A stretch of 56,819 nt of DNA from an uncultured Collinsella sp. GTDB lineage: Bacteria; Actinomycetota; Coriobacteriia; Coriobacteriales; Coriobacteriaceae. Of the stretch, positions 8,996 to 20,135 are shown one piece after another. The position numbers were made by a program, and so were the translations under genes. The notes under the pieces were generated by a model, which ran no database searches, had not been told where the DNA came from, and was given only the letters and a program-made list of their open reading frames with translations. The stretch lies in contig CASDZW010000023.1 of NCBI GenBank assembly GCA_949285915.1, positions 1 through 56,819 on the forward strand. Direction: 5' to 3'. Numbering within the stretch: position 1 is the first letter of the stretch; every line of letters starts with the position of its first letter.

Positions 8996-10876
8996 GTGGC
9001 GCGTGACAGATATTCCGGCGACGGCGCAAGGCGTCGGCGCTACGGTTCAGATGACCAGATGAGAAGCGGTCGCTCCAATGGACGGGGCGACCGCTCACAC
9101 TCTTACGACCGTGCAGGCGCCCCCCGCGGGGGAGGTCGCGGCGGCTCCGGCGGCTATCGCGGCGGCTCGGGCCGCGGGCGCGGCGGCGTGAAGACGGACC
9201 TCCTCCACAGCGATCTTGCGCACGAGAACATCCCGCGCCGCACGGTGGTGCTCGGGGTGCTCGGTGCCGGCATGCTCGCGGGTATAGCCCAGCTTATGGA
9301 CTACCAGGTTGTTAACGCGGGAACGTACCGCGACCGCGCGGACGAGCGCCGCGTGTCGAGCCAGACGCTCTTTGCCAAGCGCGGCGCCATCTACGACCGC
9401 AACGGCAACGTGATTGCCCAAAGCGTCGAGTGCGAGAACGTCTACGCCAACCCCAAGCTGGTGGAGGACGTGGACAAGACCGTGAAGGTCCTGGTCGATG
9501 TCCTTGGCATGGACGCAGAGGATGCGGAGGAGAAGCTCACGCGCGACAAAACCTTCGTGTACCTTCAACGCCAGGTTGATGAGGCGCTTGCCGCCGAGCT
9601 CGGCGAGTACGACCTCCCGGGCATCGAGTTCGAGCCTTCCATCATGCGCGTGTACCCCTACGGCCGCTTGGCGTCGCAGGTCATCGGCGTGGTGAACATC
9701 GACAACGACGGCCTCTCGGGCCTTGAGAAGCAGTACAACGACGTGCTCACGGGCACCAACGGCTGGATCGTGCGCGAGCGTGCCCGTGACGGCTCGTTCA
9801 TCGCCGGCGGCGCGTACGAGAAGGTCGAGGCCGAGGACGGCGCCGACCTGGTCCTTACGCTCGATATGGACATCCAGCAGGCAGCGGAGGAGGCCCTCGC
9901 CCAGGCGGTGGAGGGCTCGCACGCCCAGAGCGGCTCGGTCATCGTCACCGACCCGCGCTCCGGCGACATCCTCGCCTGCTGCTCCAACCCCACCTACGAC
10001 CAGACGGACCTCGCCAACGCCTCGTCTGCCGACATGAACCTGCGTATCGTGACCGACTCCTACGAGCCGGGCTCGGTCTTCAAGGCCATCGTGTCGGGCA
10101 TGGCCATCGACATGGGGCTCGTCACGCCCGATACCGAGTTTGCCGTTCCTGCCGAGATCAAGGTGGGCGACGACTGGGTGGGCGACGCCGACAACCGCAA
10201 CTACGGCCTCACGATGACCCTGCGCGAGATCATGCGCCGTTCGTCCAACACGGGCATGGTCATGGTGGGCGAGAAGATCGGCGCCGATGACTTTGCCGCC
10301 TACCTCGACGAATTTGAGATCACCTCGCCCTCGGGCATCGACTTCCCCGGTGAGAGCGCCGGTACCATCCGCAAGCGCGAGGAGTACGACGGTGCGAGCC
10401 TTGGCGCGATGTCGTTTGGCCAGGGTATCGCCATCGCCCCTGTGCGCGTGGCGCGCGCGATCGGTGGCATCGCCAACGGCGGCGTCATGACCACGCCCCA
10501 TTTTGTTCAGGCGTGCGCTGGCGAGCGCGTCGACTGGACCGAGGGGGAGAAACGCGTCATCGGTACCGAGGCGGCAAGCCAGGTGACCTCCATGATGGTG
10601 ACCGTTGTGGACGAGGGCACGGGCACGGACGCCCAGATCCCGGGCTACGACGTTGCGGGCAAGACCGGTACCGCGCAGCGCGCCGCCGAGGGCGGCGGCT
10701 ACGCCGAGGACATCTACATGTCGTCTTTCTTGGGCTTTGCACCCGCGAGTGACCCCGAGGTCCTCGTCTACATCACGCTGGACGGCACCCCACGCGGCTC
10801 TAACGCGGCGTGCGAGCCGTTTGTGCCCATCATGAGCAAGGCGCTCTCCGTTCTGGGCGTGGACCGCACGCGCTAA
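8996..10876 (+). CDS. ftsI: Septal penicillin-binding protein (class B transpeptidase)
   Basis: Crosslinks septal peptidoglycan. It has 626 residues from GTG 8996. A very basic Arg/Gly/Ser-rich cytoplasmic tail (about 1-65) precedes one membrane segment (about 80-100). The dimerisation domain follows, then the transpeptidase domain with the nucleophile in SVFK (Ser360-Lys363), SSN (416-418) and KTG (556-558). There is no PASTA domain at the C-terminus, which ends soon after the catalytic domain. It begins 9 bases after ftsL and is probably transcribed with it. In many dcw clusters murE comes next; here it is absent and murF follows. Confidence 0.95.
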   Translation: MARDRYSGDGARRRRYGSDDQMRSGRSNGRGDRSHSYDRAGAPRGGGRGGSGGYRGGSGRGRGGVKTDLLHSDLAHENIPRRTVVLGVLGAGMLAGIAQLMDYQVVNAGTYRDRADERRVSSQTLFAKRGAIYDRNGNVIAQSVECENVYANPKLVEDVDKTVKVLVDVLGMDAEDAEEKLTRDKTFVYLQRQVDEALAAELGEYDLPGIEFEPSIMRVYPYGRLASQVIGVVNIDNDGLSGLEKQYNDVLTGTNGWIVRERARDGSFIAGGAYEKVEAEDGADLVLTLDMDIQQAAEEALAQAVEGSHAQSGSVIVTDPRSGDILACCSNPTYDQTDLANASSADMNLRIVTDSYEPGSVFKAIVSGMAIDMGLVTPDTEFAVPAEIKVGDDWVGDADNRNYGLTMTLREIMRRSSNTGMVMVGEKIGADDFAAYLDEFEITSPSGIDFPGESAGTIRKREEYDGASLGAMSFGQGIAIAPVRVARAIGGIANGGVMTTPHFVQACAGERVDWTEGEKRVIGTEAASQVTSMMVTVVDEGTGTDAQIPGYDVAGKTGTAQRAAEGGGYAEDIYMSSFLGFAPASDPEVLVYITLDGTPRGSNAACEPFVPIMSKALSVLGVDRTR

Positions 10877-10922
10877 GCCCTGCGCTTCACACCGTGTGCA
10901 CCACCGAGGGCGGCGCCTCGGT

Positions 10923-10928
10923 TAAAAT
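10923..10928 (+). promoter_or_regulatory. Possible internal -10 before murF
   Basis: TAAAAT in the 91-base ftsI-murF gap, which is longer than the other junctions here. No good -35. Confidence 0.25.
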
Positions 10929-10967
10929 GATGGGTTGCAAGGAAGGGCCTTCGGTCAAGGAGAGCTC

Positions 10968-12416
10968 ATGGTAGAGATTGCCGTGAAGTATATCGAGAGC
11001 GTCACCGGCGCCCGCGGCGTTGTGGGCGACGGCGAGCGCCTGTGCCGCGGCTGTGTGATTGACTCGCGTCTGGTTCAAGAGGACAGCATCTTTGTAGCGT
11101 TTCCCGGCGAGCGCGTCGATGGAAACGACTTTGCCTGCCGCGCGCTCGAGGCGGGTGCGGCCGCGGTCGTGCTCACGCGCGAGCCTGCCGACGAGGAGCG
11201 CGCGCTGGCGCGTGAGAAGGGCTCGGCGATTTTTGTTACCGACGACCCTGAGGAGTTTCTGCTGCGCCTGGCCCAGGGCTACCGTGCGCGCCTGCGCTGC
11301 ACGGTAATCGCCGTGACGGGGTCCATTGGCAAGACCACCACCAAGGATATCCTCGCCACCACGCTCGCGAAGCGCTATCGCGTGCACGCCACGGCGGGCA
11401 ATTACAACAACCTCATCGGCATGCCGCTCACCATTCTTGCGGCGCCCAAGGACACGCAGGTCATGGTGCTCGAGATGGGCATGGACGGTCCGGGGCAGAT
11501 CGAGCGCATGAGCCGCTGCGCCCAGCCGACCTACGCCGTCATCACCAAGATCGGTACGAGCCATGTGGGTATGCTCGGCAGCCGCGAGAACATCGCGCGC
11601 GCCAAGGCGGAGGTTCTCGCCGGCATGCCCGCCTCCAACGTGAACTTTGAGGGCGACCACAGCCTGCTCGTGCTCTCGGGGGAGGACGACTTTACCCCCT
11701 TCATCATCGAGAACTTCGCGCGTCCCGCTGGCGTCGACGTCCTGCTTGCCGGCATGAGCGCCGACGACGACGTCTCGGCGCGCGCCATCGAGCTTGACGA
11801 GGAGGGCTGCGCGAGCTTTGACATCATGCTCGAGAACGGCTCGCAGTACCGCACGGGGCTCTCCATCCCGGGGCTTCCGGCGGTGCAGAACGCCCTGTTT
11901 GCCGCGGCCATCGCCAAGCGCATGGGCATCCCGCAATACGAGATCGACGAGGCCTTCCACGAGCTTTCCATCACGGGGCATCGCCAGCAGGTGCGCGACG
12001 CCTCCTCGGGCGCGCGCATCATCGACGACTGCTACAACGCGAGCCCCGAGTCCATGGCGGCTGGGCTCGACCTGCTCGGCAAGCTCGACGCCACGGGTTC
12101 GCGCATCGCGGTTCTGGGCGAGATGGGCGAGCTTGGTGAGGAGAGCGACCGCTTGCACGGTCTTGTGGGCTCCTATGCTGCCGCCAAGAAGCTCGATCTG
12201 CTCATCTGCGTGGGCGGCCTGCATGCGGAGGCCATCGCTGCCGCCGCACGCCTCATGGGCATGTCCGCCGAATCCATCTTCTGCGTCCCGACCCCCGAGG
12301 CAGCGCTCGCGCGCTGGGGGAGCGCCCTTGCTGCGGGCGACCTCGTCCTCGTGAAGGGCTCGCACGCCGTCGGTCTCGAGCGCTTCGTGGAGGGAGTGGT
12401 CGTTCGTGCTCGGTAA
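10968..12416 (+). CDS. murF: UDP-MurNAc-tripeptide:D-Ala-D-Ala ligase
   Basis: Adds D-Ala-D-Ala to complete the UDP-MurNAc-pentapeptide. ATG 10968 is chosen because AAGGAGAG precedes it; the product has 482 residues. The Mur-ligase P-loop is TGSIGKTTT (117-125), followed by NYNNLIGMPLT and by the C-terminal IIDDCYNASPESM. The N-terminal uridine-binding domain contains the DSRLVQEDSIFVAFPG segment typical of MurE/MurF; MurF rather than MurE is supported by NYNNLIG and by overlap with mraY. Its last codons overlap mraY by 11 bases. Confidence 0.95.
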   Translation: MVEIAVKYIESVTGARGVVGDGERLCRGCVIDSRLVQEDSIFVAFPGERVDGNDFACRALEAGAAAVVLTREPADEERALAREKGSAIFVTDDPEEFLLRLAQGYRARLRCTVIAVTGSIGKTTTKDILATTLAKRYRVHATAGNYNNLIGMPLTILAAPKDTQVMVLEMGMDGPGQIERMSRCAQPTYAVITKIGTSHVGMLGSRENIARAKAEVLAGMPASNVNFEGDHSLLVLSGEDDFTPFIIENFARPAGVDVLLAGMSADDDVSARAIELDEEGCASFDIMLENGSQYRTGLSIPGLPAVQNALFAAAIAKRMGIPQYEIDEAFHELSITGHRQQVRDASSGARIIDDCYNASPESMAAGLDLLGKLDATGSRIAVLGEMGELGEESDRLHGLVGSYAAAKKLDLLICVGGLHAEAIAAAARLMGMSAESIFCVPTPEAALARWGSALAAGDLVLVKGSHAVGLERFVEGVVVRAR

Positions 12417-13437
12417 TCCCGCCTACCCGACCTATCAGACGTTTATCGCCTTTGGTATCGCCGCGCTCGTGGCGCTCGTGCTCATGCCCCTGTGGATCCG
12501 CATCCTCAAGTACGAGCACATCGGCCAGCAGGTGCGCGCCGACGGCCCCAAGCGCCATCTTGTCAAGCAGGGCACGCCTACCATGGGCGGCGTGGTGATC
12601 CTGCTCGCTATCACGGTCTCGTGCCTGCTTATGGGCAAGCTCACCGCAGAGCTTGTGCTCACGCTTCTGGCGACGCTCGCCACGGGGCTCCTCGGCTTCA
12701 TAGACGACGTCACCTCGGTTACGCACGGCCGCTCGCTCGGCCTTACGCCGCACGCCAAGATGATCGGCCTCACGCTCATCTGCGTCACCTTCTGCCTGCT
12801 TGCCGTGAATTGGTGCGATGTGGCGCCCGAGGTGCGCTTCCCGGGTGGCTTTGCCATCGACTTGGGCGTGCTCACCACCACCATCGCCATCGGCGGCACG
12901 CCCTTTGAGATCCCGTGGCTCTACGTTATCTTCACCTGGCTGCTCATCGCGGGCCTTTCCAACGCCGTCAACCTCACCGACGGTCTCGACGGCCTCGCGG
13001 GCGGCACCTCTATGATCGCGATGCTCATCATGGCGGCCATCGCGTTTCTTCACAACGACGTCAACCTCGCCATCTTCTCCGCCTCCTGCGGCGGCGCGTG
13101 CCTCGGTTTTCTCTGGTTCAACTGCTATCCCGCGAGCATCTTCATGGGCGACACGGGCTCGCTCGCGCTGGGCTCCGCCTTTGCGTGCATGGCCATCATG
13201 ACCAACACCGAGGTGGTCTCGCTCGTTATCGGCGGGCTTTTCATCGCCGAGGCGCTCTCGGTCATGATCCAGGTCGTGAGCTTCAAGGCCACGGGCAAAC
13301 GCGTCTTTCTCATGGCGCCCATCCATCATCATTTCGAGCGACTCGGCTGGGCCGAGACCAAGGTCGTGATCCGGTTCTGGATCGTGTCCGCCGCCTTTGG
13401 CGCCCTCGGTCTTGCGCTCTTCTTCCAGCTCGGCTAA
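12406..13437 (+). CDS. mraY: Phospho-MurNAc-pentapeptide transferase
   Basis: Makes lipid I by joining phospho-MurNAc-pentapeptide to undecaprenyl phosphate. It is a polytopic membrane enzyme of 343 residues with about ten hydrophobic segments. Signature motifs are KQGTPTMGG near residue 54, the catalytic LTDGLDGLAGG, MGDTGSLALG and APIHHHFE. The GTG start at 12406 lies inside the murF end, indicating translational coupling. murD follows after 12 bases. Confidence 0.97.
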   Translation: MLGNPAYPTYQTFIAFGIAALVALVLMPLWIRILKYEHIGQQVRADGPKRHLVKQGTPTMGGVVILLAITVSCLLMGKLTAELVLTLLATLATGLLGFIDDVTSVTHGRSLGLTPHAKMIGLTLICVTFCLLAVNWCDVAPEVRFPGGFAIDLGVLTTTIAIGGTPFEIPWLYVIFTWLLIAGLSNAVNLTDGLDGLAGGTSMIAMLIMAAIAFLHNDVNLAIFSASCGGACLGFLWFNCYPASIFMGDTGSLALGSAFACMAIMTNTEVVSLVIGGLFIAEALSVMIQVVSFKATGKRVFLMAPIHHHFERLGWAETKVVIRFWIVSAAFGALGLALFFQLG

Positions 13438-13449
13438 CGGGGGTTTTAT

Positions 13450-14853
<1,404 letters not shown>

Positions 14854-14862
14854 GGGGAAGCC

Positions 14863-16518
14863 ATGCCCGATACACGCAGACCCGGTGCGGACACCGCCTC
14901 CGCACCCCAAACGAACCAGCAGGGCTCCGTTTCCTCCCGTATCCGCGAGAAGGTCCGCACCCGTCGCCGCAAGCGCGACGAGTCGGAGCACTCCGCGCTC
15001 GGCGAGAGGCTCATCGCCGGCGTGCCGGCGCGCATCATGCGCCCGCGCCTCGTCTTCATAGCCTGTCTCTTTGCCATCCTCGCGTTCGGCCTGCTCATGG
15101 TGTACTCCGCCTCCGCCGTCGAGGCGCTCAAGGAGTACGGCAGCGCCACGCACTTCCTCGTCCGCCAGGGCATCTTCATAGGCCTCGGCCTTGCGCTCAT
15201 GGCGGTGATCAGCCTCACCGTCCCGTTGCAGTTCATGCGCTCCGGCGTCATGTGGGTCGTCTGGCTCGGTGCGCTCGTGCTCTTGCTTGCCGTGCTTTTG
15301 GTGGGCGAGGAGCGCGGCGGCGCCACCCGCTGGATTGTCATAGCGGGCCAGCAGTTCCAGCCCTCGGAGTTTGTCAAGCCGGTTGTCATCGTCACAGCGG
15401 CAAAGATCTTCCACGAGTACTACGAGATGGAGGCCCTCGATACGGCCATCTTCCTCGTCATGCTCGGCGCCTGCGTGGCGGGGCCGCTTCTGCTCATCAT
15501 CCTCGAGCCCGACCTCGGCAGCTGCCTTATCATCGCCGGCACGGTGTTTGCGATGTGCTACTTCGCCGGCTTCTCCTACAAGGTGATCGGTGCGGTGCTC
15601 GTGGTGGGCGTGCTCGCGACCATCATCTTCATCGTGTCGGCCGACTACCGTATGGCGCGCATGGCGAGCGACCCGTGGGAGGACCCCTACGATACCGGTT
15701 ACCAGGCGGTGCTCGCCATCATGGCGTTTGCCTCGGGCGGGCTTTTTGGCCGCGGCATCGGCAACTCGACCATGAAGTACAACTACCTCCCCGAGGCGCA
15801 CAACGACTACATCCTCGCCATCATCGGCGAGGAGCTGGGCTTCTTTGGCATGCTCATCTTCTTTGCGGTCTACGCGCTCATGGTCGTTGCCATCTTCAAG
15901 ATCGCCGAGCAGTCGCCCACGGTGCAGGGGCGCCTTATCGCCTACGGCTGCGGTGTCATCATCTTCCTGCAGTTCCTCGTGAACGCCCTCGGCATTCTGG
16001 GCGTCACGCCCATGACGGGCAAGACCATGCCCTTTATCTCCTACGGCGGCTCGTCCATGATCGCCATGCTTGCGGTGGCGGGCCTTGTCATGCGTGTCTC
16101 GCTCGAGAGCAACCCCGTGACCGTGCACGATGTGCGCCGCTCGCACATGAGCGTGGTGGGGGAGAGCCGCGCTGCCGCTGATGGGTATCCCGCCGATGCT
16201 TATGCTGCGTCTGTAGGGCGCATCGAGGGTAGCACCGCCGGCCCCGCCCGTCGCCGTTCGGAGCGAAGCTCCGCGTTTACGGTGGTGGACGGCAGTGCCG
16301 GTGCGTCCTACCCTGCAGGCCGTGCCGAGCGCCCGGCGCCGAGCACGCGCTTTGGCTCGACCGCTCGCGGCTTTGGCCGCTCTCAGGCGCCTGCGGGCGG
16401 CTACGAACGGATAAACTTGGACTATGATCCGGCCGAGCGCCTGCGTACGCGCGACCGGGACCGCAACCCGGGCCCGCGCGGAGGCGGGCAGCGCGGAAGG
16501 AGTCGATATGACAGATAA
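14863..16518 (+). CDS. ftsW: Septal peptidoglycan glycosyltransferase FtsW (SEDS family)
   Basis: Polymerises lipid II at the septum in partnership with the FtsI-type PBP. It has 551 residues, longer than the usual ~400. A basic cytoplasmic N-terminus (1-60) leads into ten membrane segments with SEDS motifs EPDLGSCLII, EAHNDYILAIIGEELGF and KTMPFISYGGSSM. From about residue 411 a ~140-residue hydrophilic Arg/Gly/Ser tail follows, probably disordered. A FtsW/RodA ambiguity exists by sequence, but the dcw position decides for FtsW. The stop overlaps murG by 11 bases. Confidence 0.95.
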   Translation: MPDTRRPGADTASAPQTNQQGSVSSRIREKVRTRRRKRDESEHSALGERLIAGVPARIMRPRLVFIACLFAILAFGLLMVYSASAVEALKEYGSATHFLVRQGIFIGLGLALMAVISLTVPLQFMRSGVMWVVWLGALVLLLAVLLVGEERGGATRWIVIAGQQFQPSEFVKPVVIVTAAKIFHEYYEMEALDTAIFLVMLGACVAGPLLLIILEPDLGSCLIIAGTVFAMCYFAGFSYKVIGAVLVVGVLATIIFIVSADYRMARMASDPWEDPYDTGYQAVLAIMAFASGGLFGRGIGNSTMKYNYLPEAHNDYILAIIGEELGFFGMLIFFAVYALMVVAIFKIAEQSPTVQGRLIAYGCGVIIFLQFLVNALGILGVTPMTGKTMPFISYGGSSMIAMLAVAGLVMRVSLESNPVTVHDVRRSHMSVVGESRAAADGYPADAYAASVGRIEGSTAGPARRRSERSSAFTVVDGSAGASYPAGRAERPAPSTRFGSTARGFGRSQAPAGGYERINLDYDPAERLRTRDRDRNPGPRGGGQRGRSRYDR

Positions 16519-17635
16519 GCTGCGCGTAGCGATTGCCGCCGGCGGCACCGCAGGCCATGTGAATCCCGCCCTTGCCCTTGCCGAGTGCCTGCGCGAACGC
16601 GGGCACGAGGTCCGCTTCTTTGGCGAGGAGCGGCGGCTCGAGGGCAGGCTCGTCCCGGAGGCGGGTTTTGACTTCTTTCCGGTCCATGTGACGGGCTTTG
16701 ACCGCCAGCGTCCCTGGACGCTTGCCACGGCGCTCGCGCACCTTGCGCACGAGGAGCGTCGCCTGGCTAAGGCGTTTCGCGACGACCCCGCGCTCAGGCC
16801 CGACGTTGCCATAGGCTTTGGTGCCTACGTGGAGCTCCCGCTCATGCGCGCGGCCAAGCGCCTGCATATTCCCATTGCCCTGCATGAGCAGAACTCGGTG
16901 CCGGGTCTTGCTAACAAGCAGACGGCGCGCGACGCCGCGCTCATCGCCATCGCGCAGCCGAGCGTGGCGGACGTCTTTCGCCGTGCGGGTGCCCGCGAGG
17001 ACGCTATCCGCTTCACGGGCAACCCGGTGCGCCGCCAGGTGCTCGACGGCGCCCGCGCCCGCGGTCGCGCCGCCCTGGGTGTGCCCGAGGACGCGACGCT
17101 TCTGGTGGTCTTTGGCGGCTCGCTCGGTGCGCACCACCTGAACGAGCGCATGGCGTCGCTCAAGCACGAGCTCCTTGCTATCCCTAACCTTCACATCCTG
17201 CACTCCACGGGCGCAGACGACTTTGAGGCAACGCGCGACGCGCTTGCCCTCACGCCCGAGGAGGCGGAGCGCTACCGCGTTCAGAGCTACATCGAGGGCA
17301 TGGGAGACGTGCTCGCGGCGGCGGACCTTGTCCTTTCCCGTGCCGGCGCGTCCTCGATCGCCGAGATCGCGGCGCTCGCCGTGCCGTCGGTGCTGGTGCC
17401 CTATCCCTTTGCCACGGCGGACCATCAGACCACCAACGCGCATCTGCTCACCGACGCCGGCGCCGCCGTTATGTTCAAGGACGCCGATATCGATGGACGT
17501 CCCTTTGCAGACGAGCTTTTGGGGCTCATTGCCGACCCTGCCCGCCGCGCACAGATGCACGAGGCGGCCCGCGGCCTCAACCAGGCCGAGTCGGCCGAGC
17601 ACCTGGCGGACGAGCTGGAGCGCATCGCCCGTTAG
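16508..17635 (+). CDS. murG: Lipid II-forming GlcNAc transferase
   Basis: Transfers GlcNAc to lipid I on the inner membrane face. ATG 16508 is preferred over upstream codons because GGAAGGAG precedes it and it overlaps the ftsW stop, giving 375 residues. MurG motifs are AAGGTAGHVNPALALAE at the N-terminus, HEQNSVPGLANK, the mid-protein glycine-rich FGGSLGAHHLN and the UDP-binding LVLSRAGASSIAEI. The last motif has Ala-Leu-Ala where many members have a Gly, within normal variation. Confidence 0.96.
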   Translation: MTDKLRVAIAAGGTAGHVNPALALAECLRERGHEVRFFGEERRLEGRLVPEAGFDFFPVHVTGFDRQRPWTLATALAHLAHEERRLAKAFRDDPALRPDVAIGFGAYVELPLMRAAKRLHIPIALHEQNSVPGLANKQTARDAALIAIAQPSVADVFRRAGAREDAIRFTGNPVRRQVLDGARARGRAALGVPEDATLLVVFGGSLGAHHLNERMASLKHELLAIPNLHILHSTGADDFEATRDALALTPEEAERYRVQSYIEGMGDVLAAADLVLSRAGASSIAEIAALAVPSVLVPYPFATADHQTTNAHLLTDAGAAVMFKDADIDGRPFADELLGLIADPARRAQMHEAARGLNQAESAEHLADELERIAR

Positions 17636-17684
17636 CGAGAAGGCATCGTGTGTACCCGGGCAACTCAATGCGACATATGGTCTT

Positions 17685-17708
17685 GAGCTGCGCTGTGCTA
17701 CGCAGCTC
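17685..17708 (+). terminator. Hairpin in the murG-murC gap
   Basis: GAGCTGCG (17685-17692) pairs perfectly with CGCAGCTC (17701-17708) around an 8-base loop. There is no T-run, so it may only attenuate read-through. A TACAAT at 17744-17749 could be the -10 of a murC promoter. Confidence 0.4.
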
Positions 17709-17799
17709 GCGTTGAACCTCCATGGCCCTCCTCGCCAACCCTTTACAATTGCGCTAAAGTAACAAGCTGATACAACCAGCCTCTTTAGGGAGCATACGC

Positions 17800-19218
17800 A
17801 TGGCAGACACCCCGACCTCGTCCGCAGCGCCCTCGTTCAAGCGCGCCCATTTCATTGGTATTGGCGGTGCGGGCATGAGCGGTATCGCGCTCGTGCTGCA
17901 CGAGCGCGGTTTTGCGGTCTCTGGTTCTGACCTTAAGACCTCGCGCTACATCCGCCAGCTCACGCGCGCCGGCGTCGATATCCACATCGGTCACACCGCC
18001 TCCACCATCGACGAGGTGAGCCCTGATGTGGTGGTCGTCTCCACGGCTATCCCCGAGACCAACCCCGAGCTCGCCCGTGCGCGCGAGCTCGGTATCCCCG
18101 TGTGGCCCCGTGCCAAGATGCTCTCCGCGCTCGGCCAGGGCTACACCACCGTCGCTGTGGCGGGCACGCACGGCAAGACCACGACCTCGTCCATGGTCGC
18201 CACCATGCTCGACCGCATGGGGGAGGACCCGAGCTTCCTCATCGGCGGTATCGTCGAGGGCTTTGACACCAACGGCAAGAACGGCCACGGCCCCTACTTT
18301 GTTGCCGAGGCGGACGAGTCCGACAGCTCTTTCCTCTACCTCAACCCCAACGTGGTGATCGTTACCAACGTCGAGGCGGACCATCTTGACCACTACAGCT
18401 CCCTTGAGGAGATCGAGCGCACCTTTGCCGAGTTCATGGGTCTCGTGGGCGAGGACGGCACCGTGATCGTCTGCGGTGACTCCCCGCGTCTGGCCGAGCT
18501 CGCGCGCAGCACCCGCCGCCGCGTTGTCACCTACGGCTTTGAGGAGGGCAACGACGTCGTCTGCACGCCGCACGCCCATGCGCAAAACATCGCCAACGCC
18601 GCCGCGGTCCGTCTTCCCGGCGACCGTTCGGTCGATATCGAGATCCGCAACAACCCCGGCCGCCACAACCTGCTGAACGCCACCGCCTCGATCATCGTGG
18701 CCGACGTGCTCGGCCTCGACATCGCCTCCGCCGCCCGCGCTCTCTCGAGCTTTGAGGGCGTCCGCCGCCGCTTCACCCATGTGGGCGAGGTCGCCGGCGT
18801 GACGGTGGTGGACGACTACGGCCATCATCCCACCGAGATTCGCGCGACCCTTGCTGCGGCCAAGTCACTCGGCTACAACCATGTCGACGTTGTCTTCCAG
18901 CCGCACCGCTACTCGCGTCTTCAGGCGTTTGCCGACGATTTTGCCGATGCCTTTGCCGATGCCGACCGCCTGGTGCTCATCGACGTGTTCTCTGCCGGCG
19001 AGATGCCCATCCCCGGTGTGACGAGCAAGATGCTCGCCGACCTCGTGGAGAAGCGCCATCCGGGCAAGGAGGTCCACTACATCGCCGACCGCCTGGCGGT
19101 GTCCGAGGAGCTCGCGCGCATCGTCGACGAGGGCGATCTGCTGCTCACCATGGGCGCGGGCGACGTGACCACGGTCGGCCCTGAGTTCATCTCCTATCTC
19201 TCGTCTAAGGAAGCCTAA
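17800..19218 (+). CDS. murC: UDP-MurNAc:L-Ala ligase
   Basis: Adds L-alanine to UDP-MurNAc, the first peptide step. It has 472 residues. The N-terminal HFIGIGGAGMSG loop, the P-loop GTHGKTTTSS near residue 122, the EADESDSSFL motif and the VDDYGHHPTEI and FQPHRYSR segments of the C-terminal domain are diagnostic for MurC. The 164-base gap after murG, with a hairpin and a -10-like box, suggests that murC starts a second transcription unit with murB and ftsQ. Confidence 0.97.
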   Translation: MADTPTSSAAPSFKRAHFIGIGGAGMSGIALVLHERGFAVSGSDLKTSRYIRQLTRAGVDIHIGHTASTIDEVSPDVVVVSTAIPETNPELARARELGIPVWPRAKMLSALGQGYTTVAVAGTHGKTTTSSMVATMLDRMGEDPSFLIGGIVEGFDTNGKNGHGPYFVAEADESDSSFLYLNPNVVIVTNVEADHLDHYSSLEEIERTFAEFMGLVGEDGTVIVCGDSPRLAELARSTRRRVVTYGFEEGNDVVCTPHAHAQNIANAAAVRLPGDRSVDIEIRNNPGRHNLLNATASIIVADVLGLDIASAARALSSFEGVRRRFTHVGEVAGVTVVDDYGHHPTEIRATLAAAKSLGYNHVDVVFQPHRYSRLQAFADDFADAFADADRLVLIDVFSAGEMPIPGVTSKMLADLVEKRHPGKEVHYIADRLAVSEELARIVDEGDLLLTMGAGDVTTVGPEFISYLSSKEA

Positions 19219-19223
19219 GCACG

Positions 19224-20135
19224 ATGGGCCTCTTCAACGCCGTCATGGCGCTCTCGGGCGCCGCCGACACCGACCTTATCGAGCATGAGAGCCTGGCGCG
19301 CCATACGAGCTACCGCATCGGCGGCAAGGCCGACCTGTTCCTCGTGTGCCACAGCTACCATGCGCTGCGCCGTGCGCTCGACGTGCTCACCGAGGAGGAC
19401 GTCCCCTGGGTCATCATCGGCAAGGGCTCCAACCTGCTCGTGGCAGACGAAGGTTACCGCGGTGCGGTCGTGACCCTCGGCCGCGAGTTCTCGCGTATGA
19501 TCTGCGCAGACGACGGCGTCACGCTCACGGTGGGTGCGGGTGTCATCTTGGCGCGCTTGGTGAACGAGGCGCTCTCCCGCGGTCTCACCGGCCTTGAGTT
19601 TGCCGTGGGTATCCCCGGCACGGTGGGCGGCGCCGTCTCCATGAACGCCGGTACCCGCACCGAGTGGATGGGGTCGGTCATCGAGGATGTGCTCACCCTG
19701 AAACCGGGCGTGGGCCTGCGCCATTACAGCCACGACGACGTCTTTTGGGGGTATAGGACCTGCACGCTCCCGCGTGACGAGATCGTTCTCGAGGCCACGG
19801 TCAAGCTCGCCCCCGGCGACAAGGCGCAGATTCGCTCCCGTATGGAGCGCTCGCTCGACCGCCGCCGCAAATCGCAGCCGCTTGGCAGCGCCTGCTGCGG
19901 CTCGGTCTTCAAGAATCCGCCCGACATGAGTGTGGGAAAGATGATTGAGGACTGTGGATTGAAGGGTTTTTCCGTGGGCGGGGCCGAGGTGTCGCCGATT
20001 CACGGTAACTTTATCGTCAATACGGGAACCGCCCGCGCCGAGGATGTCGCGGCGGTCATAAAGAAGGTGCATGAGGAGGTACGAAAGGCGTATGGCGTCG
20101 AGCTCCAACCGGAAGTCAAATTCCTCGGTTTCTAA
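19224..20135 (+). CDS. murB: UDP-N-acetylenolpyruvoylglucosamine reductase
   Basis: Reduces UDP-GlcNAc-enolpyruvate with NADPH and FAD to give UDP-MurNAc. It has 303 residues. FAD-binding signatures are HTSYRIGG, GKGSNLLVAD and the GIPGTVGGAVSMNAG loop. The C-terminal domain has RRKSQPLGSACCGSVFKNP with the proton-donating Ser, and ends with PEVKFLG. The layout matches the shorter type II MurB. It starts 5 bases after murC; its end overlaps ftsQ. Confidence 0.95.
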   Translation: MGLFNAVMALSGAADTDLIEHESLARHTSYRIGGKADLFLVCHSYHALRRALDVLTEEDVPWVIIGKGSNLLVADEGYRGAVVTLGREFSRMICADDGVTLTVGAGVILARLVNEALSRGLTGLEFAVGIPGTVGGAVSMNAGTRTEWMGSVIEDVLTLKPGVGLRHYSHDDVFWGYRTCTLPRDEIVLEATVKLAPGDKAQIRSRMERSLDRRRKSQPLGSACCGSVFKNPPDMSVGKMIEDCGLKGFSVGGAEVSPIHGNFIVNTGTARAEDVAAVIKKVHEEVRKAYGVELQPEVKFLGF